46,906 bases of DNA from Candidatus Polarisedimenticolaceae bacterium (GTDB lineage Bacteria > Acidobacteriota > Polarisedimenticolia > Polarisedimenticolales > DASRJG01), in contig DASVAW010000102.1 in NCBI GenBank assembly GCA_036376135.1, forward strand, positions 1 to 46,906, given 5' to 3'. This document shows positions 9,234 through 17,507 of the stretch, piece after piece. The first letter of the stretch is position 1, and each line of letters begins with the position of its first letter. Below the pieces are notes generated by a model. It had not been told where the DNA came from, did not search any database, and saw only the letters and a list, made by a program, of their open reading frames with translations. Both the position numbers and the translations under genes were made by a program.

Positions 9234-9521
9234 ATGAGCCACGGCCCCGAACTTCGACTCCGGATCAAGGAACTCATCGTCGAGAGCCTCCGCTTCGACG
9301 GGATGGACCCCGCCTCGATCGAGGACGACGCGCCGCTCATGGGCGAAGGACTCGGCCTCGATTCGGTCGACGCGCTCGAGTTGATGGTCGCCCTCGAGAA
9401 GGAGTTCGGCGTCAAGCTCGAGAACGCCGAGGTCGGCCGCGCGGTCCTGAAGTCGGTCTCCACCCTCGCGGCCTTCATCGCCGAGCGTCGAGCGGCCGTG
9501 GGGAAGCCGGGTGAGGCCTGA
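9234..9521 (+). CDS. Acyl carrier protein
   Basis: A 95-aa four-helix carrier protein. The phosphopantetheine attachment site is S44 in the context GLGLDSVDALELM, which matches the DSxD/E signature of acyl and polyketide carrier proteins. Acidic helix II/III residues (ALEKEFGVKLEN) are typical of dedicated type II systems. It is the first gene of the rightward arm and overlaps the following ketosynthase by 11 bases. It should carry the growing chain for the ketosynthase pair and dehydratase of this locus. No phosphopantetheinyl transferase is visible in the window, so activation probably relies on a genomic enzyme elsewhere. Aryl polyene clusters usually have two carrier proteins; only one is present here. 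Confidence 0.92.
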   Translation: MSHGPELRLRIKELIVESLRFDGMDPASIEDDAPLMGEGLGLDSVDALELMVALEKEFGVKLENAEVGRAVLKSVSTLAAFIAERRAAVGKPGEA

Positions 9522-10734
9522 GTCGACGGTCGTCGTCACCGGACTGGGCGCGGTAACCGCCCTCGGGGGATCGGCCGGCTCCACCTGGCGCGGCCTCCGG
9601 GCGGGACGCACCGCCATCGCCCCGTTCTCCCGCTTCGACGCCGCGCCGTTCCGGACGCACCTCGCCGGAGAGGCCGATGTCCCCGCAGGGGAATCGGACC
9701 TCCGTGCGGAGCGACTGACACTCGCGGATCGCTTCGCGCTCGCCGCGACGCGCGAGGCGCTCGAACAGTCCGGCCTCGACCTTCACGCGGCGCGGGCGAC
9801 CCTCGGCGTCTTCTTCGGAAGCTCGACGGGCGGGATGTGGGAAACCGAGGTCTTTTTCGAGCGCGCCCTCGCCTCGGAGATGCGCCGGCTGCGCGCCGAT
9901 CTTCTCGCGCAGCAGCAGTACAACGCCCCGGGCGACGCGGTCGCGCGGCGGTTCGGGGCCGAGGGCCCGGTCGAAACGGTCTCGGCCGCGTGCGCGTCGG
10001 GATCGATGGCGCTCGGGATGGCGCTCCACGCCCTCAGGCGCGGCGACTGCGACGTCGCGATCGCCGGCGCCGCGGACTCCCTCTGCCGCATCACCTACGG
10101 CGGATTCAACGCGCTGCGTTCGGTGGACCCCGAGCCCTGCGCGCCGTTCCGCGCGCGGCGACAGGGGCTTTCGATCGGCGAGGGCGCGGGCGTGGTCGTG
10201 CTCGAGCGACGCGAGGCGGCGTTGTCCCGAGGTGCCTTGCCCCTCGCGGAGCTGTGCGGCGCGGCGTGGTCCTGCGACGCGCACCACATGACCGCGCCTG
10301 CGCCGGACGGGTCCGGCGCGGCGCGCGCCCTGCGCTCGGCCCTCGCGGATGCGGGGGTCGGCGCCGAGGCGCTCGACTTCGTCAACGCCCACGGAACGGG
10401 GACCCCCCTCAACGACGCCGCCGAGGCACGCGCGATCCGCGAGGTGCTGGGCGACCGCGTCCTCCTCGTGCCCGTCGTGTCGACGAAGTCGATGGTGGGG
10501 CACCTCCTCGGCGCGGCCGGCGCCGTCGAGGCGGTGGTGACGATCCTCTGTCTCGCCGAGCGCGAGGTCCATCCGATGCCCTCCGCCGGCGCGATCGACG
10601 CCGAGATCGGGCTCGAGCTGGTGATCGGGACGCCGCGTGCGCTGCCGCACGCGCGCTTCGCGGCTTCGCTGAACCTCGCCTTCGGCGGCGCGAACGCCGC
10701 ACTCGTGCTCGCCCGCGCCGACGCGAGGGGCTGA
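9511..10734 (+). CDS. Beta-ketoacyl-ACP synthase (FabF/ApeO-like), catalytically complete
   Basis: A 407-aa thiolase-fold ketosynthase starting at GTG inside the end of the carrier protein gene. All catalytic elements are present: nucleophile C161 in SAACASGS, H294 in HGTGTP, the lysine in STKSMVGH, and H331 in GHLLGAAG. It therefore should perform decarboxylative Claisen condensation of malonyl-ACP onto the acyl primer. The next gene is a related protein that lacks the triad, so the two probably form a KS/chain-length-factor heterodimer, as in aromatic type II polyketide and aryl polyene systems. Housekeeping FabF is the alternative identity, but the neighbourhood (GT2, MMPL, LPLAT, ligase) argues for a specialised lipid. 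Confidence 0.93.
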   Translation: MRPESTVVVTGLGAVTALGGSAGSTWRGLRAGRTAIAPFSRFDAAPFRTHLAGEADVPAGESDLRAERLTLADRFALAATREALEQSGLDLHAARATLGVFFGSSTGGMWETEVFFERALASEMRRLRADLLAQQQYNAPGDAVARRFGAEGPVETVSAACASGSMALGMALHALRRGDCDVAIAGAADSLCRITYGGFNALRSVDPEPCAPFRARRQGLSIGEGAGVVVLERREAALSRGALPLAELCGAAWSCDAHHMTAPAPDGSGAARALRSALADAGVGAEALDFVNAHGTGTPLNDAAEARAIREVLGDRVLLVPVVSTKSMVGHLLGAAGAVEAVVTILCLAEREVHPMPSAGAIDAEIGLELVIGTPRALPHARFAASLNLAFGGANAALVLARADARG

Positions 10735-10736
10735 CG

Positions 10737-11930
10737 GTGGCATCGGTCGTCACGGGAATCGGCCATGTCGGCGCCTCGGGGCTCGGGCTCGACGCGATCC
10801 GGCGCGCCCTCACGGAAGGCACGCCGCGCCCGGCGGTGGTCGACGCCTCCGCCGGCTGGCACGTTCCCGGGTCCGCGCGCACCGCGCTCCTCTGCGCGGA
10901 GGCGAACCTGACCCCGTGGGTGTCCCCGGCCGCGGCGCGGCGGATGAGCCGCCCCTCCCGCCTCGCCGTCGCCGCCGCGCGGATGGCCCTCGAGTCGGCG
11001 ACCGCCGGGTGCGAGCCGGACGGCGTCGTGTTGGCGACCGCCTTCGGCCCGGCGGCGTTCACCGAGAAGCTGCTCCGCGAGATCCTCGCCGATCCCGAGA
11101 CCGCCTCGCCGTTCCTGTTCACCGAATGCGTCGCGAACGCCCCGACCGCCGAGGTCGCGATCGCCCTCGCGGCCCGTGGGACGAACTGGACGATCACGCA
11201 GCGCGAAGCCGGCCCGTTGCTCGCCCTCGCCCGCGCGGCATCGGAGATCGACGAAGGCCGGGCGAGGGCGGTCGTCGCCGGCGCGGTCGAGGAGATGACG
11301 CCGATGCTGCACGGCGTTCTCGACCGGTTCCGTGCCCTCGCGAGGCCCACCCCGGACGGCGAGGCCGCACGTCCCTTCGACGCCCGCCGGAACGGGTTCC
11401 TCGTCGCCGAAGGCGCGACGATGTTCCTGGTGGAGGACGAACACGACGCCACCCGCCGCGGCGCGCGGCCGCTCGCCCGCGTGATCGCGAGCGGCGCCGC
11501 CTTCGATCCGACGGCCACGCCGGGAACGTGGGGAAGGAACGGAGCCGGGCTCGGGCGCGCGATGCGACGCTCGCTCGAGCGAGCGGGGATCGACCGGACG
11601 ACGATCGGCGCCGTCGTCTCGGGTGCGTCGGGAGCGGTGGACGGGGATCGCGCGGAAGCGGAGGCGCTGGGCGCGATGTTCGAGGGGACGGCCGTTCCCC
11701 CGGTCCTCGCCCCCAAGGCGGTCGTGGGAGAGTTCGCGGGAGCGTATCTCGCGGCGCCGTTCCTCGCCGTCGAACCGTCGACCTTCCCGGCCACCCCGGG
11801 TTTCCGTACCCCGGATCCGGCCCTGGGCGTCGTCCCGTGGCAGGGGGGCCCGATCTCCGCCTCGCGCGTCCTCGTCACCGGGCTGGCGTCGGGGGGCGCC
11901 GCCGCCTGGGTCGTCCTGGAGCGTCCGTGA
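10737..11930 (+). CDS. Degenerate ketosynthase / chain-length-factor-like protein
   Basis: A 397-aa protein with the thiolase fold but no ketosynthase triad. Aligning its NAPTAEVAIAL stretch with NAPGDAVARRF of the preceding enzyme places E157 (in TQREAG) at the nucleophilic cysteine. The HGTGTP histidine is replaced within SGASGAV, and the GHLLGAAG histidine is replaced by glutamate in VVGEFAGA. The protein starts two bases after the upstream stop and ends in a GTGA overlap with the GT2 gene, so the two ketosynthase-type proteins should be made together. By analogy with type II PKS and aryl polyene KS/CLF pairs, it likely shapes the chain-length pocket or stabilises the active partner. A glutamate rather than the usual CLF glutamine at the cysteine position is unusual. 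Confidence 0.83.
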   Translation: MASVVTGIGHVGASGLGLDAIRRALTEGTPRPAVVDASAGWHVPGSARTALLCAEANLTPWVSPAAARRMSRPSRLAVAAARMALESATAGCEPDGVVLATAFGPAAFTEKLLREILADPETASPFLFTECVANAPTAEVAIALAARGTNWTITQREAGPLLALARAASEIDEGRARAVVAGAVEEMTPMLHGVLDRFRALARPTPDGEAARPFDARRNGFLVAEGATMFLVEDEHDATRRGARPLARVIASGAAFDPTATPGTWGRNGAGLGRAMRRSLERAGIDRTTIGAVVSGASGAVDGDRAEAEALGAMFEGTAVPPVLAPKAVVGEFAGAYLAAPFLAVEPSTFPATPGFRTPDPALGVVPWQGGPISASRVLVTGLASGGAAAWVVLERP

Positions 11931-12628
11931 TCGCGCGGGTCGCCGCGGCGATCCCGGCGTACCAGGCTGCGGCCACGGTCGCCGCCGTCGTGACCGGTAC
12001 GCGGCCGCTCGTGGCCGAGCTCATCGTGGTGGACGACGGTTCGACCGACGGCACGGGGAATGCCGCCCGCGCCGCCGGGGCCGAGGTGCTCGTGCACGCG
12101 AGCAACCTCGGCAAGGGGCGGGCGCTGCGGACGGCGTTCGACGCGCTCTTCGCGCGGGGCGCCGACGCCGTCGTGACCCTCGACGCGGACGGGCAACATC
12201 GCCCCGACCAGATCCCCAGACTGATCGACGGCGCCTCGGGGGGAGCCGACCTCGTGCTCGGGACGCGCGACCACGTCTTCTCCGCCATGTCCCCGGTGCG
12301 GCGGGCGAGCAATCGGGTTTCGTCGTTCGTGATCTCGGCGGTCGCCGGCGTGCAGCTGCGCGACATCCAGACGGGCTTCCGCCTCTACACCCGCAGGCTC
12401 GTCGACGCGTGCGGCTTTCCCGAGCCGCGTTTCGAGGCGGAGAGCGCGGTGATCATCCGCGCGGCGCGACGGGGCCTCCGGATCGAGATCGTTCCCGTGA
12501 GGATGGACCTCGTCGACGGCCGCGCGACGAGCCACTACCGCCCGCTCGTGGACAGCCTGCGCATCGCGTTCGCCGTCGCGAAAGCCCGGCTCGAGCCTGC
12601 GGCGGAGCACCCGCGGGAGCGTCCCTGA
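11927..12628 (+). CDS. Family 2 glycosyltransferase (DPM1-like)
   Basis: A 233-aa GT-A glycosyltransferase with no membrane segments. The nucleotide-binding DDGSTDG lies at about 36-42 and the metal-binding DAD triad at 86-88 in LDADGQHRPDQI. The later segment DIQTGFRLY is typical of the dolichol-phosphate mannose synthase-like GT2 branch. The length suits single-domain GT2 enzymes of aryl polyene clusters. It starts at a GTG overlapping the TGA of the chain-length-factor-like gene, with GGAGCG just upstream as ribosome-binding site. It probably transfers a sugar to the lipid product or its anchor; the deacetylase in the leftward arm could then act on that sugar. The donor is unknown. Confidence 0.88.
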   Translation: MIARVAAAIPAYQAAATVAAVVTGTRPLVAELIVVDDGSTDGTGNAARAAGAEVLVHASNLGKGRALRTAFDALFARGADAVVTLDADGQHRPDQIPRLIDGASGGADLVLGTRDHVFSAMSPVRRASNRVSSFVISAVAGVQLRDIQTGFRLYTRRLVDACGFPEPRFEAESAVIIRAARRGLRIEIVPVRMDLVDGRATSHYRPLVDSLRIAFAVAKARLEPAAEHPRERP

Positions 12629-12666
12629 GCCGCGCGGCGCGGGGTCTCGCGACCCGGGTCGCGACG

Positions 12667-15600
12667 GTGCTCACCGGTCGCGCGGGAGCGATCCTGCTCG
12701 CGGCGGGCGCGGTGACGGCGCTCGCGCTCCTCCCCGCGTCGAGGCTCACGCTCGAGTCCGATCTCCCCTCGCTGCTTCCCGAAGGGTCACGGGCCGCCGA
12801 CGACTACCGGGTGTTCCTCGACTCCTTCGGCGGGCTCGAGAAGGTCTTCGTCCTCCTCGAAGCGCCGGAGGGCGCCGCCCCCGAGGCCCTCGGCGAGGCG
12901 GCGTTCGCGTTGGCCGACCGCCTCTCGGCCTGCCCTGAGGTGCGGTCGGCCCGGGCGGGGCTCGGCGACGACGACGAGCGTTTCTTCCTCGACTCGATCG
13001 CGCCGAATGCGCCGCTGCTGGAACCCGCCGGCCGCGTCGCGGCCGCTCTCGCCCCGGGAGCGGTCGAAGCGCGCATCGACGCCTTGCGCCTGGCTCTGGC
13101 GTCCCCCGGCGGCTCGGCGACGGCCTCGTTGGCCGCCGCCGATCCGCTCGGCCTCGCCGCCGAGCGCCTCGGTCGCGAAGGTGCCGGCTCCAGCCTTCCG
13201 GTCGATCCGACGACCGGAGCGTTCCTGTCCGGGGACGGCCGCGCGGCGCTGGTGATCGTGACTCCCGCGCGCGCCGAGACGGACGCCGCGGGGGGGCGCG
13301 CGTTGCGGGTCGCGCTCGACGCCGCCTGGGACGACGTCCGCGGCGCGCTCCCGGCACACGTCACGATGCGCGCGACCGGCGGTCCGCTCTACGCCGCGCA
13401 CGACGAGGAGGCGATCCGGAGGGATCTCGTGCGCGTGTCGGGAGGGGCCGTCCTGGGCGTGGGACTGCTCATCGTCCTCGTCTGCGGCGGGATCGCGATC
13501 CCGCTCGCCGCCGCGGCCGCGGTGGGGTGCGGCCTCGCGTGGACCGCCGCGGCGGCCGGTTTCGGCCTCGGCTCGGTGACCGCGGTCGGGGTCGGCTTCG
13601 GGGCGATCCTGATCGGGATGGGGGACGACTACGTCAACCATCTCGGCGCGGACTACCGGGACCGGGTGCTTCGCGGAACCTCCCGGTTGCGCGCGACGGC
13701 GGGGGCCCTTCGCCGCGCCGCGCCGGGGACGATCGCCTCGGCGCTGACGACGTCGGCGGCGTTCGGGGTCCTCTCGCTCGCGCATTTCCGGCCCCTGCGG
13801 GAGCTCGGCATCGTCGTGGCGATCGGGATGCTGCTGATGCTCGCCTCGGCGTACCTCGTCGCCGCGCCGGTGCTCGTGCTGACGCTGTCGCGTGCTCCGC
13901 GGAAGGCTTCCCTGCTCGGCCGGCTCTCCGGCGCCGGCTGGCGCGCGCTCGGCGCCGCGGTCGACGCGACGGTGGGGCTCGCGCGACGGCATCCGCGCGG
14001 GACGCTCGTCACCGCCATGGTCGCGACGCTCGTCGCGGCCCCGGGGCTTGCGCGCCTCTCCCTGGATACCGACCCCCGGCGACTGCGACCCGACGACCAT
14101 CCCGGAGTGGAGGCCGCCGGTCGTCTCGCACGCCTGTTCGGCGTCGGCATGGAGACGACCACGGTAGTGGTGCGCGCGCCGGACCTCGTCACGGCCCTCG
14201 ACCGCGCCGAAGCGGTCGCCGCGCGCCTTCGCCGCGAGGTCGGCGACCGGGGGGAGGTCCGCTCTCCCTCGGACTGGCTCGTTGCGGGGGAGCGCCTCGA
14301 GGCGCGGCGCCGCGCCCTCGCCCCGTTCGATCCCGCCGGAGCGGCCGACCGCCTCGGCGCGTCGCTCGACCGCGCCGGGTTCAGCGTGGCGCCGTTCGCA
14401 GGGACGATCGCCGCCCTCCGGGTCCTCGGCGGCGCGCCCGCCGAACCGCTGCCGCCTCGCGAACGCTGGCCCGACTGGCTGCGCGACGCCGTGCGTGAGG
14501 ACGCCTCGGGAGCCGCCGTGGCGGTGCACGTCCGCCACGCCGCGACCCTTCCGGGATGGGAGCACGGTCCTCCCGAACCCCTCGTGCGGGACTTGGGAGA
14601 GGCGGCCGTCGCCTCGATCCCGCGGCTGGGTGCGGATCTGCGGCGCGTGGCCATGTCCGACCTGCGCCGCCTGGGTGGGATCGCCCTCGCGATCGTTGCC
14701 GGAATGATCCTGTTGTCGTTCCGCGGGCGGCCCTTTCCCGCGGTGCTCGCGCTGACCCCGGCGGTGCTCGGCGCGGTGTGGACCTTCGGGGTCTGGGGGT
14801 GGCTCGGCCGGCCGATCGACCTGTTCGCCCTGGCCGTCATCCCGATCCTCCTGGGGCTCGGCGACGATCACGGACTCCACGTCGTGCACCGCGCCCAGAC
14901 GGTCCCTTTCGAAGGGCTCGCCGGGGCGGCGGCCGGAAGCGGGCGTGCGATGGTCCTCAGCACGCTCACGACCTGCGCGGGATTCGCGTCGCTGCTCCTC
15001 TCCGCCGTGCCCGGGTTGCGGGACGGCGGCGCCCTCGTCGCGCTCGGCCTCGCGTGCGGCCTGGCCGCGGCGCTCCTGGTCCTGCCGGCGATCGGCGCGC
15101 TGCGCTCCGAGGGGGCGGAACCGGCACCCCCGCCCCACGCCCCCGAAGGGGGTCGCGCCCGTCGCTGGCTCGGACGGTTCCACGTCACGGGGGTCTTCTG
15201 GTTCCGATTCCACCTGTTCGGCGTCCGCCACTTCTCGTGGGGTGCGCGGGTCGGCGTGCCGGCCTTCACGGTGGTGTTCTTCGTCGCGCTGCGACGGATC
15301 CGGCGAGCGGTGGCGTCGAATCTCGAGGCGGTGCTGGGACCCTGCGGCCCGATCGAGCGCGAGCGCCGGATCTGGCGCACGTTCCTCTCCTTCGCCTGGT
15401 GCCTCACCGAGCGCTACGAGAATCTGGCCGGGGTCGCGAAGATGCGGTTCGAGATCGAGGGGCTCGAGCACTGGACCCCGATGGCGGATTCCCCCGGGGG
15501 GTTCGTGATGCTGACCGCGCACGTCGGCAACTGGGAGAGCGCCTCGATGCTTCCCGCCTCGAGATTCGACCGTCGCGTCCACGTCGTGCGGGAGGAGGAG

Positions 15601-16056
15601 CTCGACCCGCGTGCGCAGGAGTTCGTCCGGGGGCTGCTCACCTCCCGCGGAGCGACCCCGTATCTCACCCATTTCGCGACCCACGACACGTCCCTGGGAC
15701 TGGAGCTCGTGGACGCGTTGCGCGCCGGGGACGTCGTGGCGCTGCAGGGGGACCGCCCACGGCAGGCCGGTCGCTCGATCGAGGGAACGTTGTTCGGAAG
15801 GTCGTTCCGGATCCCCAACGGGGTGCCCGCGCTCGCGCGCGCCGCGGGAGTGCCGCTGCTTCCCGTGTTCGTCCTGCGCGAGGGACGGCGCCGATACCGG
15901 ATCGTCTTCCACGAGCCGATCCGGTTCGCGCCGGGGCTCTCGCGGGCCGACTCGGAGGCGGCGTTCGCCGCCCGGGTCGGCGCGAACCTGGAGGCGGCGA
16001 TCCGGCGCGCCCCCGAGCAGTGGTTCTGTTTCAGGGAGCTGTGGCCGCCGTCATGA
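12667..16056 (+). CDS. MMPL/RND-type exporter fused to an LpxL-like acyltransferase
   Basis: One uninterrupted frame of about 1129 codons encodes two functions. Residues 1-815 are an MMPL-type exporter: an N-terminal membrane helix, a periplasmic loop, a helix bundle at about 260-405, a second half starting near 445, and a second bundle at about 665-812. The paired motifs GMGDDY and GLGDDHG are visible. After a proline-rich linker (EPAPPPHAPEGG), residues 830-1129 form a lysophospholipid/lipid A-type acyltransferase with the HX4E motif HVGNWE near 952 and QGDRP further on. Between the two halves there is no ATG, GTG or TTG in frame until 15256, inside the acyltransferase domain, which supports a true fusion. 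The start is uncertain. GTG 12667 is the first canonical codon, but CTG 12625, overlapping the GT2 stop and preceded by GGGAG, would give a better basic N-terminus. Confidence 0.85.
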   Translation: MLTGRAGAILLAAGAVTALALLPASRLTLESDLPSLLPEGSRAADDYRVFLDSFGGLEKVFVLLEAPEGAAPEALGEAAFALADRLSACPEVRSARAGLGDDDERFFLDSIAPNAPLLEPAGRVAAALAPGAVEARIDALRLALASPGGSATASLAAADPLGLAAERLGREGAGSSLPVDPTTGAFLSGDGRAALVIVTPARAETDAAGGRALRVALDAAWDDVRGALPAHVTMRATGGPLYAAHDEEAIRRDLVRVSGGAVLGVGLLIVLVCGGIAIPLAAAAAVGCGLAWTAAAAGFGLGSVTAVGVGFGAILIGMGDDYVNHLGADYRDRVLRGTSRLRATAGALRRAAPGTIASALTTSAAFGVLSLAHFRPLRELGIVVAIGMLLMLASAYLVAAPVLVLTLSRAPRKASLLGRLSGAGWRALGAAVDATVGLARRHPRGTLVTAMVATLVAAPGLARLSLDTDPRRLRPDDHPGVEAAGRLARLFGVGMETTTVVVRAPDLVTALDRAEAVAARLRREVGDRGEVRSPSDWLVAGERLEARRRALAPFDPAGAADRLGASLDRAGFSVAPFAGTIAALRVLGGAPAEPLPPRERWPDWLRDAVREDASGAAVAVHVRHAATLPGWEHGPPEPLVRDLGEAAVASIPRLGADLRRVAMSDLRRLGGIALAIVAGMILLSFRGRPFPAVLALTPAVLGAVWTFGVWGWLGRPIDLFALAVIPILLGLGDDHGLHVVHRAQTVPFEGLAGAAAGSGRAMVLSTLTTCAGFASLLLSAVPGLRDGGALVALGLACGLAAALLVLPAIGALRSEGAEPAPPPHAPEGGRARRWLGRFHVTGVFWFRFHLFGVRHFSWGARVGVPAFTVVFFVALRRIRRAVASNLEAVLGPCGPIERERRIWRTFLSFAWCLTERYENLAGVAKMRFEIEGLEHWTPMADSPGGFVMLTAHVGNWESASMLPASRFDRRVHVVREEELDPRAQEFVRGLLTSRGATPYLTHFATHDTSLGLELVDALRAGDVVALQGDRPRQAGRSIEGTLFGRSFRIPNGVPALARAAGVPLLPVFVLREGRRRYRIVFHEPIRFAPGLSRADSEAAFAARVGANLEAAIRRAPEQWFCFRELWPPS

Positions 16057-16741
16057 CGCCCAGCCGGGCGCGTGCGAGAAGGCGCCCGCCCGCCTCCAGC
16101 CGTCCCTCGAACAACGCCAGCGGCGGCGCGGACGGCATCGCGCGCGCCTGAACGACGAGAGGCACACCCGCCGGCAGCGCCGACACCTCGAAGACCGCGT
16201 CGGCGACGCTGACGAGCCATCCCCGCACCGGTCCGCCGGAAACCGCCCCCGCCTGCGCCATCGCCTCCAGCGCGAGCACGACGGGGGCGAACCCCTCTTC
16301 GGCGTGGCGGGGATCGATGCGCGCGAGGCAGCGAACGACGTCGCCCCGCTCGAGCAGACGCTCGATCAGGCGCATCGCCCCGCGATGCGGGATCAACGTC
16401 TCGATGTCGGGGGACGGAGCGGGCTCCGGCTCCGGCGCGTCGAAGCCGACCCGGTCGCGCACGGTCCCCACCCGCACGAGCCCGTCGCTCGCGATCGTTC
16501 CGCCCACGCGCACGGCGAAACGACGGCGATCCTCGGAGGTCGCCGCCTCGACCGCGACCTCCGCGGTCTCGCCCGGCAGGATGACGCGGCGGAAACGTGC
16601 GCGCTCGAGGCCGACGAGCGCGAGCCCGGTTTCGCGCAGCAGCCGGTCGACGCCGTCGAGCTGCGCGACCGCCGGGAGGATCGGGGCGCCGGGGAAGTGG
16701 CCGTCGAACCACGGCTCCGAGCCGTCGAAGACGACGCGCAC
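16031..16741 (-). CDS. Two-domain hotdog dehydratase (ApeI-like plus ApeP-like fusion)
   Basis: A 236-aa protein made of two hotdog folds joined by a proline/glutamate linker at about 101-112. Domain 1 (1-100) has the FabZ/ApeI signature GHFPGAPILPAVAQLD, with catalytic H15 but aspartate D29 where FabZ has glutamate. Domain 2 (113-236) begins with ETLIPHRGAMRLIER, like ApeP-type dehydratases, and has the glutamate in LEAMAQ (E159), with H146 as possible histidine. The reaction would be dehydration of 3-hydroxyacyl-ACP to the trans-2-enoyl form, the step that builds a polyene. In aryl polyene clusters these are usually separate proteins. The gene starts at GTG four bases after the UbiE-like stop and its 3' end overlaps the exporter gene convergently by 26 bases. 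Confidence 0.84.
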   Translation of the reverse strand: MRVVFDGSEPWFDGHFPGAPILPAVAQLDGVDRLLRETGLALVGLERARFRRVILPGETAEVAVEAATSEDRRRFAVRVGGTIASDGLVRVGTVRDRVGFDAPEPEPAPSPDIETLIPHRGAMRLIERLLERGDVVRCLARIDPRHAEEGFAPVVLALEAMAQAGAVSGGPVRGWLVSVADAVFEVSALPAGVPLVVQARAMPSAPPLALFEGRLEAGGRLLARARLGVMTAATAP

Positions 16742-16745
16742 GGCG

Positions 16746-17507
16746 TCAGGCCGCCGAGGCCTTGTATTCGCCGAACACGCCGAAGTAGGTCTCGGTCGTC
16801 ACCCCGCGGAATCCGCCGGCTTCCATCGACGCGACGATCGTCTCGGGCGGAACGCACCGATGGACCGTGTCCCAGCAGTAGTGCATCAGGAGATCGGCCT
16901 TGTCGCTGCGCGCGGCGAGGCGCGCCACGAACGGGACCAGTGTCCCGAGGTAGATCCTCACCAGCCGGCGACCCAGGGCGGTCGAGGGCTTGCGGAAGTC
17001 CAGGATGAGGGCGGTCGCCCCCGGCCGGAGCACCCTTCGGTACTCCTCGAAAGTACCCTTCAGGTCGGCGACGTGACGGAGCGCGTACCCCATGCTGAGG
17101 AAATCGAACGAGGCGTCGGCGAAGGGAAGGCGCTCCGCGATCCCCTGCACGAGGGGAATCGGGAGGCGCCGCCGGGTCTGCGCGAGCATCCCGAAACTGG
17201 GGTCGAGGCCGGTCACCGAACCGGTCGGCCCCACCAGGGCCAGCGCGGCGGAGGCGACGGGGCCCGTCCCCACCGCGACGTCGAGGACGTGCATCCCCTC
17301 CCGCACCTGCGCCCGGCGGAGGGCATCCCTCCGGTACCAATCCCCCGAGCCGAACGACATCAGCCGGATGATCCGCTCGTAGTCCGGGGCCGTCTCGTCG
17401 AAGATGTCGCGTACGAAACGGCGCCGGCCCCTTTCGTCCTCGTAATAGGGGTCGAGGCGCGGGTGCGGCGCGACGGCGGCGTTTTCGGCCTCGTCCTTGC
17501 TTTTCAT
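16746..17507 (-). CDS. UbiE/MenG-like SAM-dependent methyltransferase
   Basis: A 253-aa class I methyltransferase with motif I VLDVAVGTG at 74-82 and the UbiE-type stretch GYALRHVADL, followed by VLRPGATALILDFRKP. The N-terminal part FVRDIFDETAPDYERIIRLMSFG also resembles the start of quinone methyltransferases. A role in menaquinone or ubiquinone biosynthesis is therefore possible. However, it is the first gene of a two-gene leftward unit with the fused dehydratase, only four bases apart, which ties it to the polyene-type locus. In that setting it would methylate an aromatic ring or hydroxyl. ATG at 17507 is preceded by a divergent intergenic region. Family assignment is firm; the substrate is open. 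Confidence 0.85.
   Translation of the reverse strand: MKSKDEAENAAVAPHPRLDPYYEDERGRRRFVRDIFDETAPDYERIIRLMSFGSGDWYRRDALRRAQVREGMHVLDVAVGTGPVASAALALVGPTGSVTGLDPSFGMLAQTRRRLPIPLVQGIAERLPFADASFDFLSMGYALRHVADLKGTFEEYRRVLRPGATALILDFRKPSTALGRRLVRIYLGTLVPFVARLAARSDKADLLMHYCWDTVHRCVPPETIVASMEAGGFRGVTTETYFGVFGEYKASAA

Noticed and set aside
6446-17507. Plain fatty acid biosynthesis cluster
   Set aside because: No fabD, fabG, fabH or enoyl reductase is present, and the GT2, MMPL-LPLAT, AMP ligase and inactive ketosynthase partner are not part of housekeeping fatty acid synthesis.
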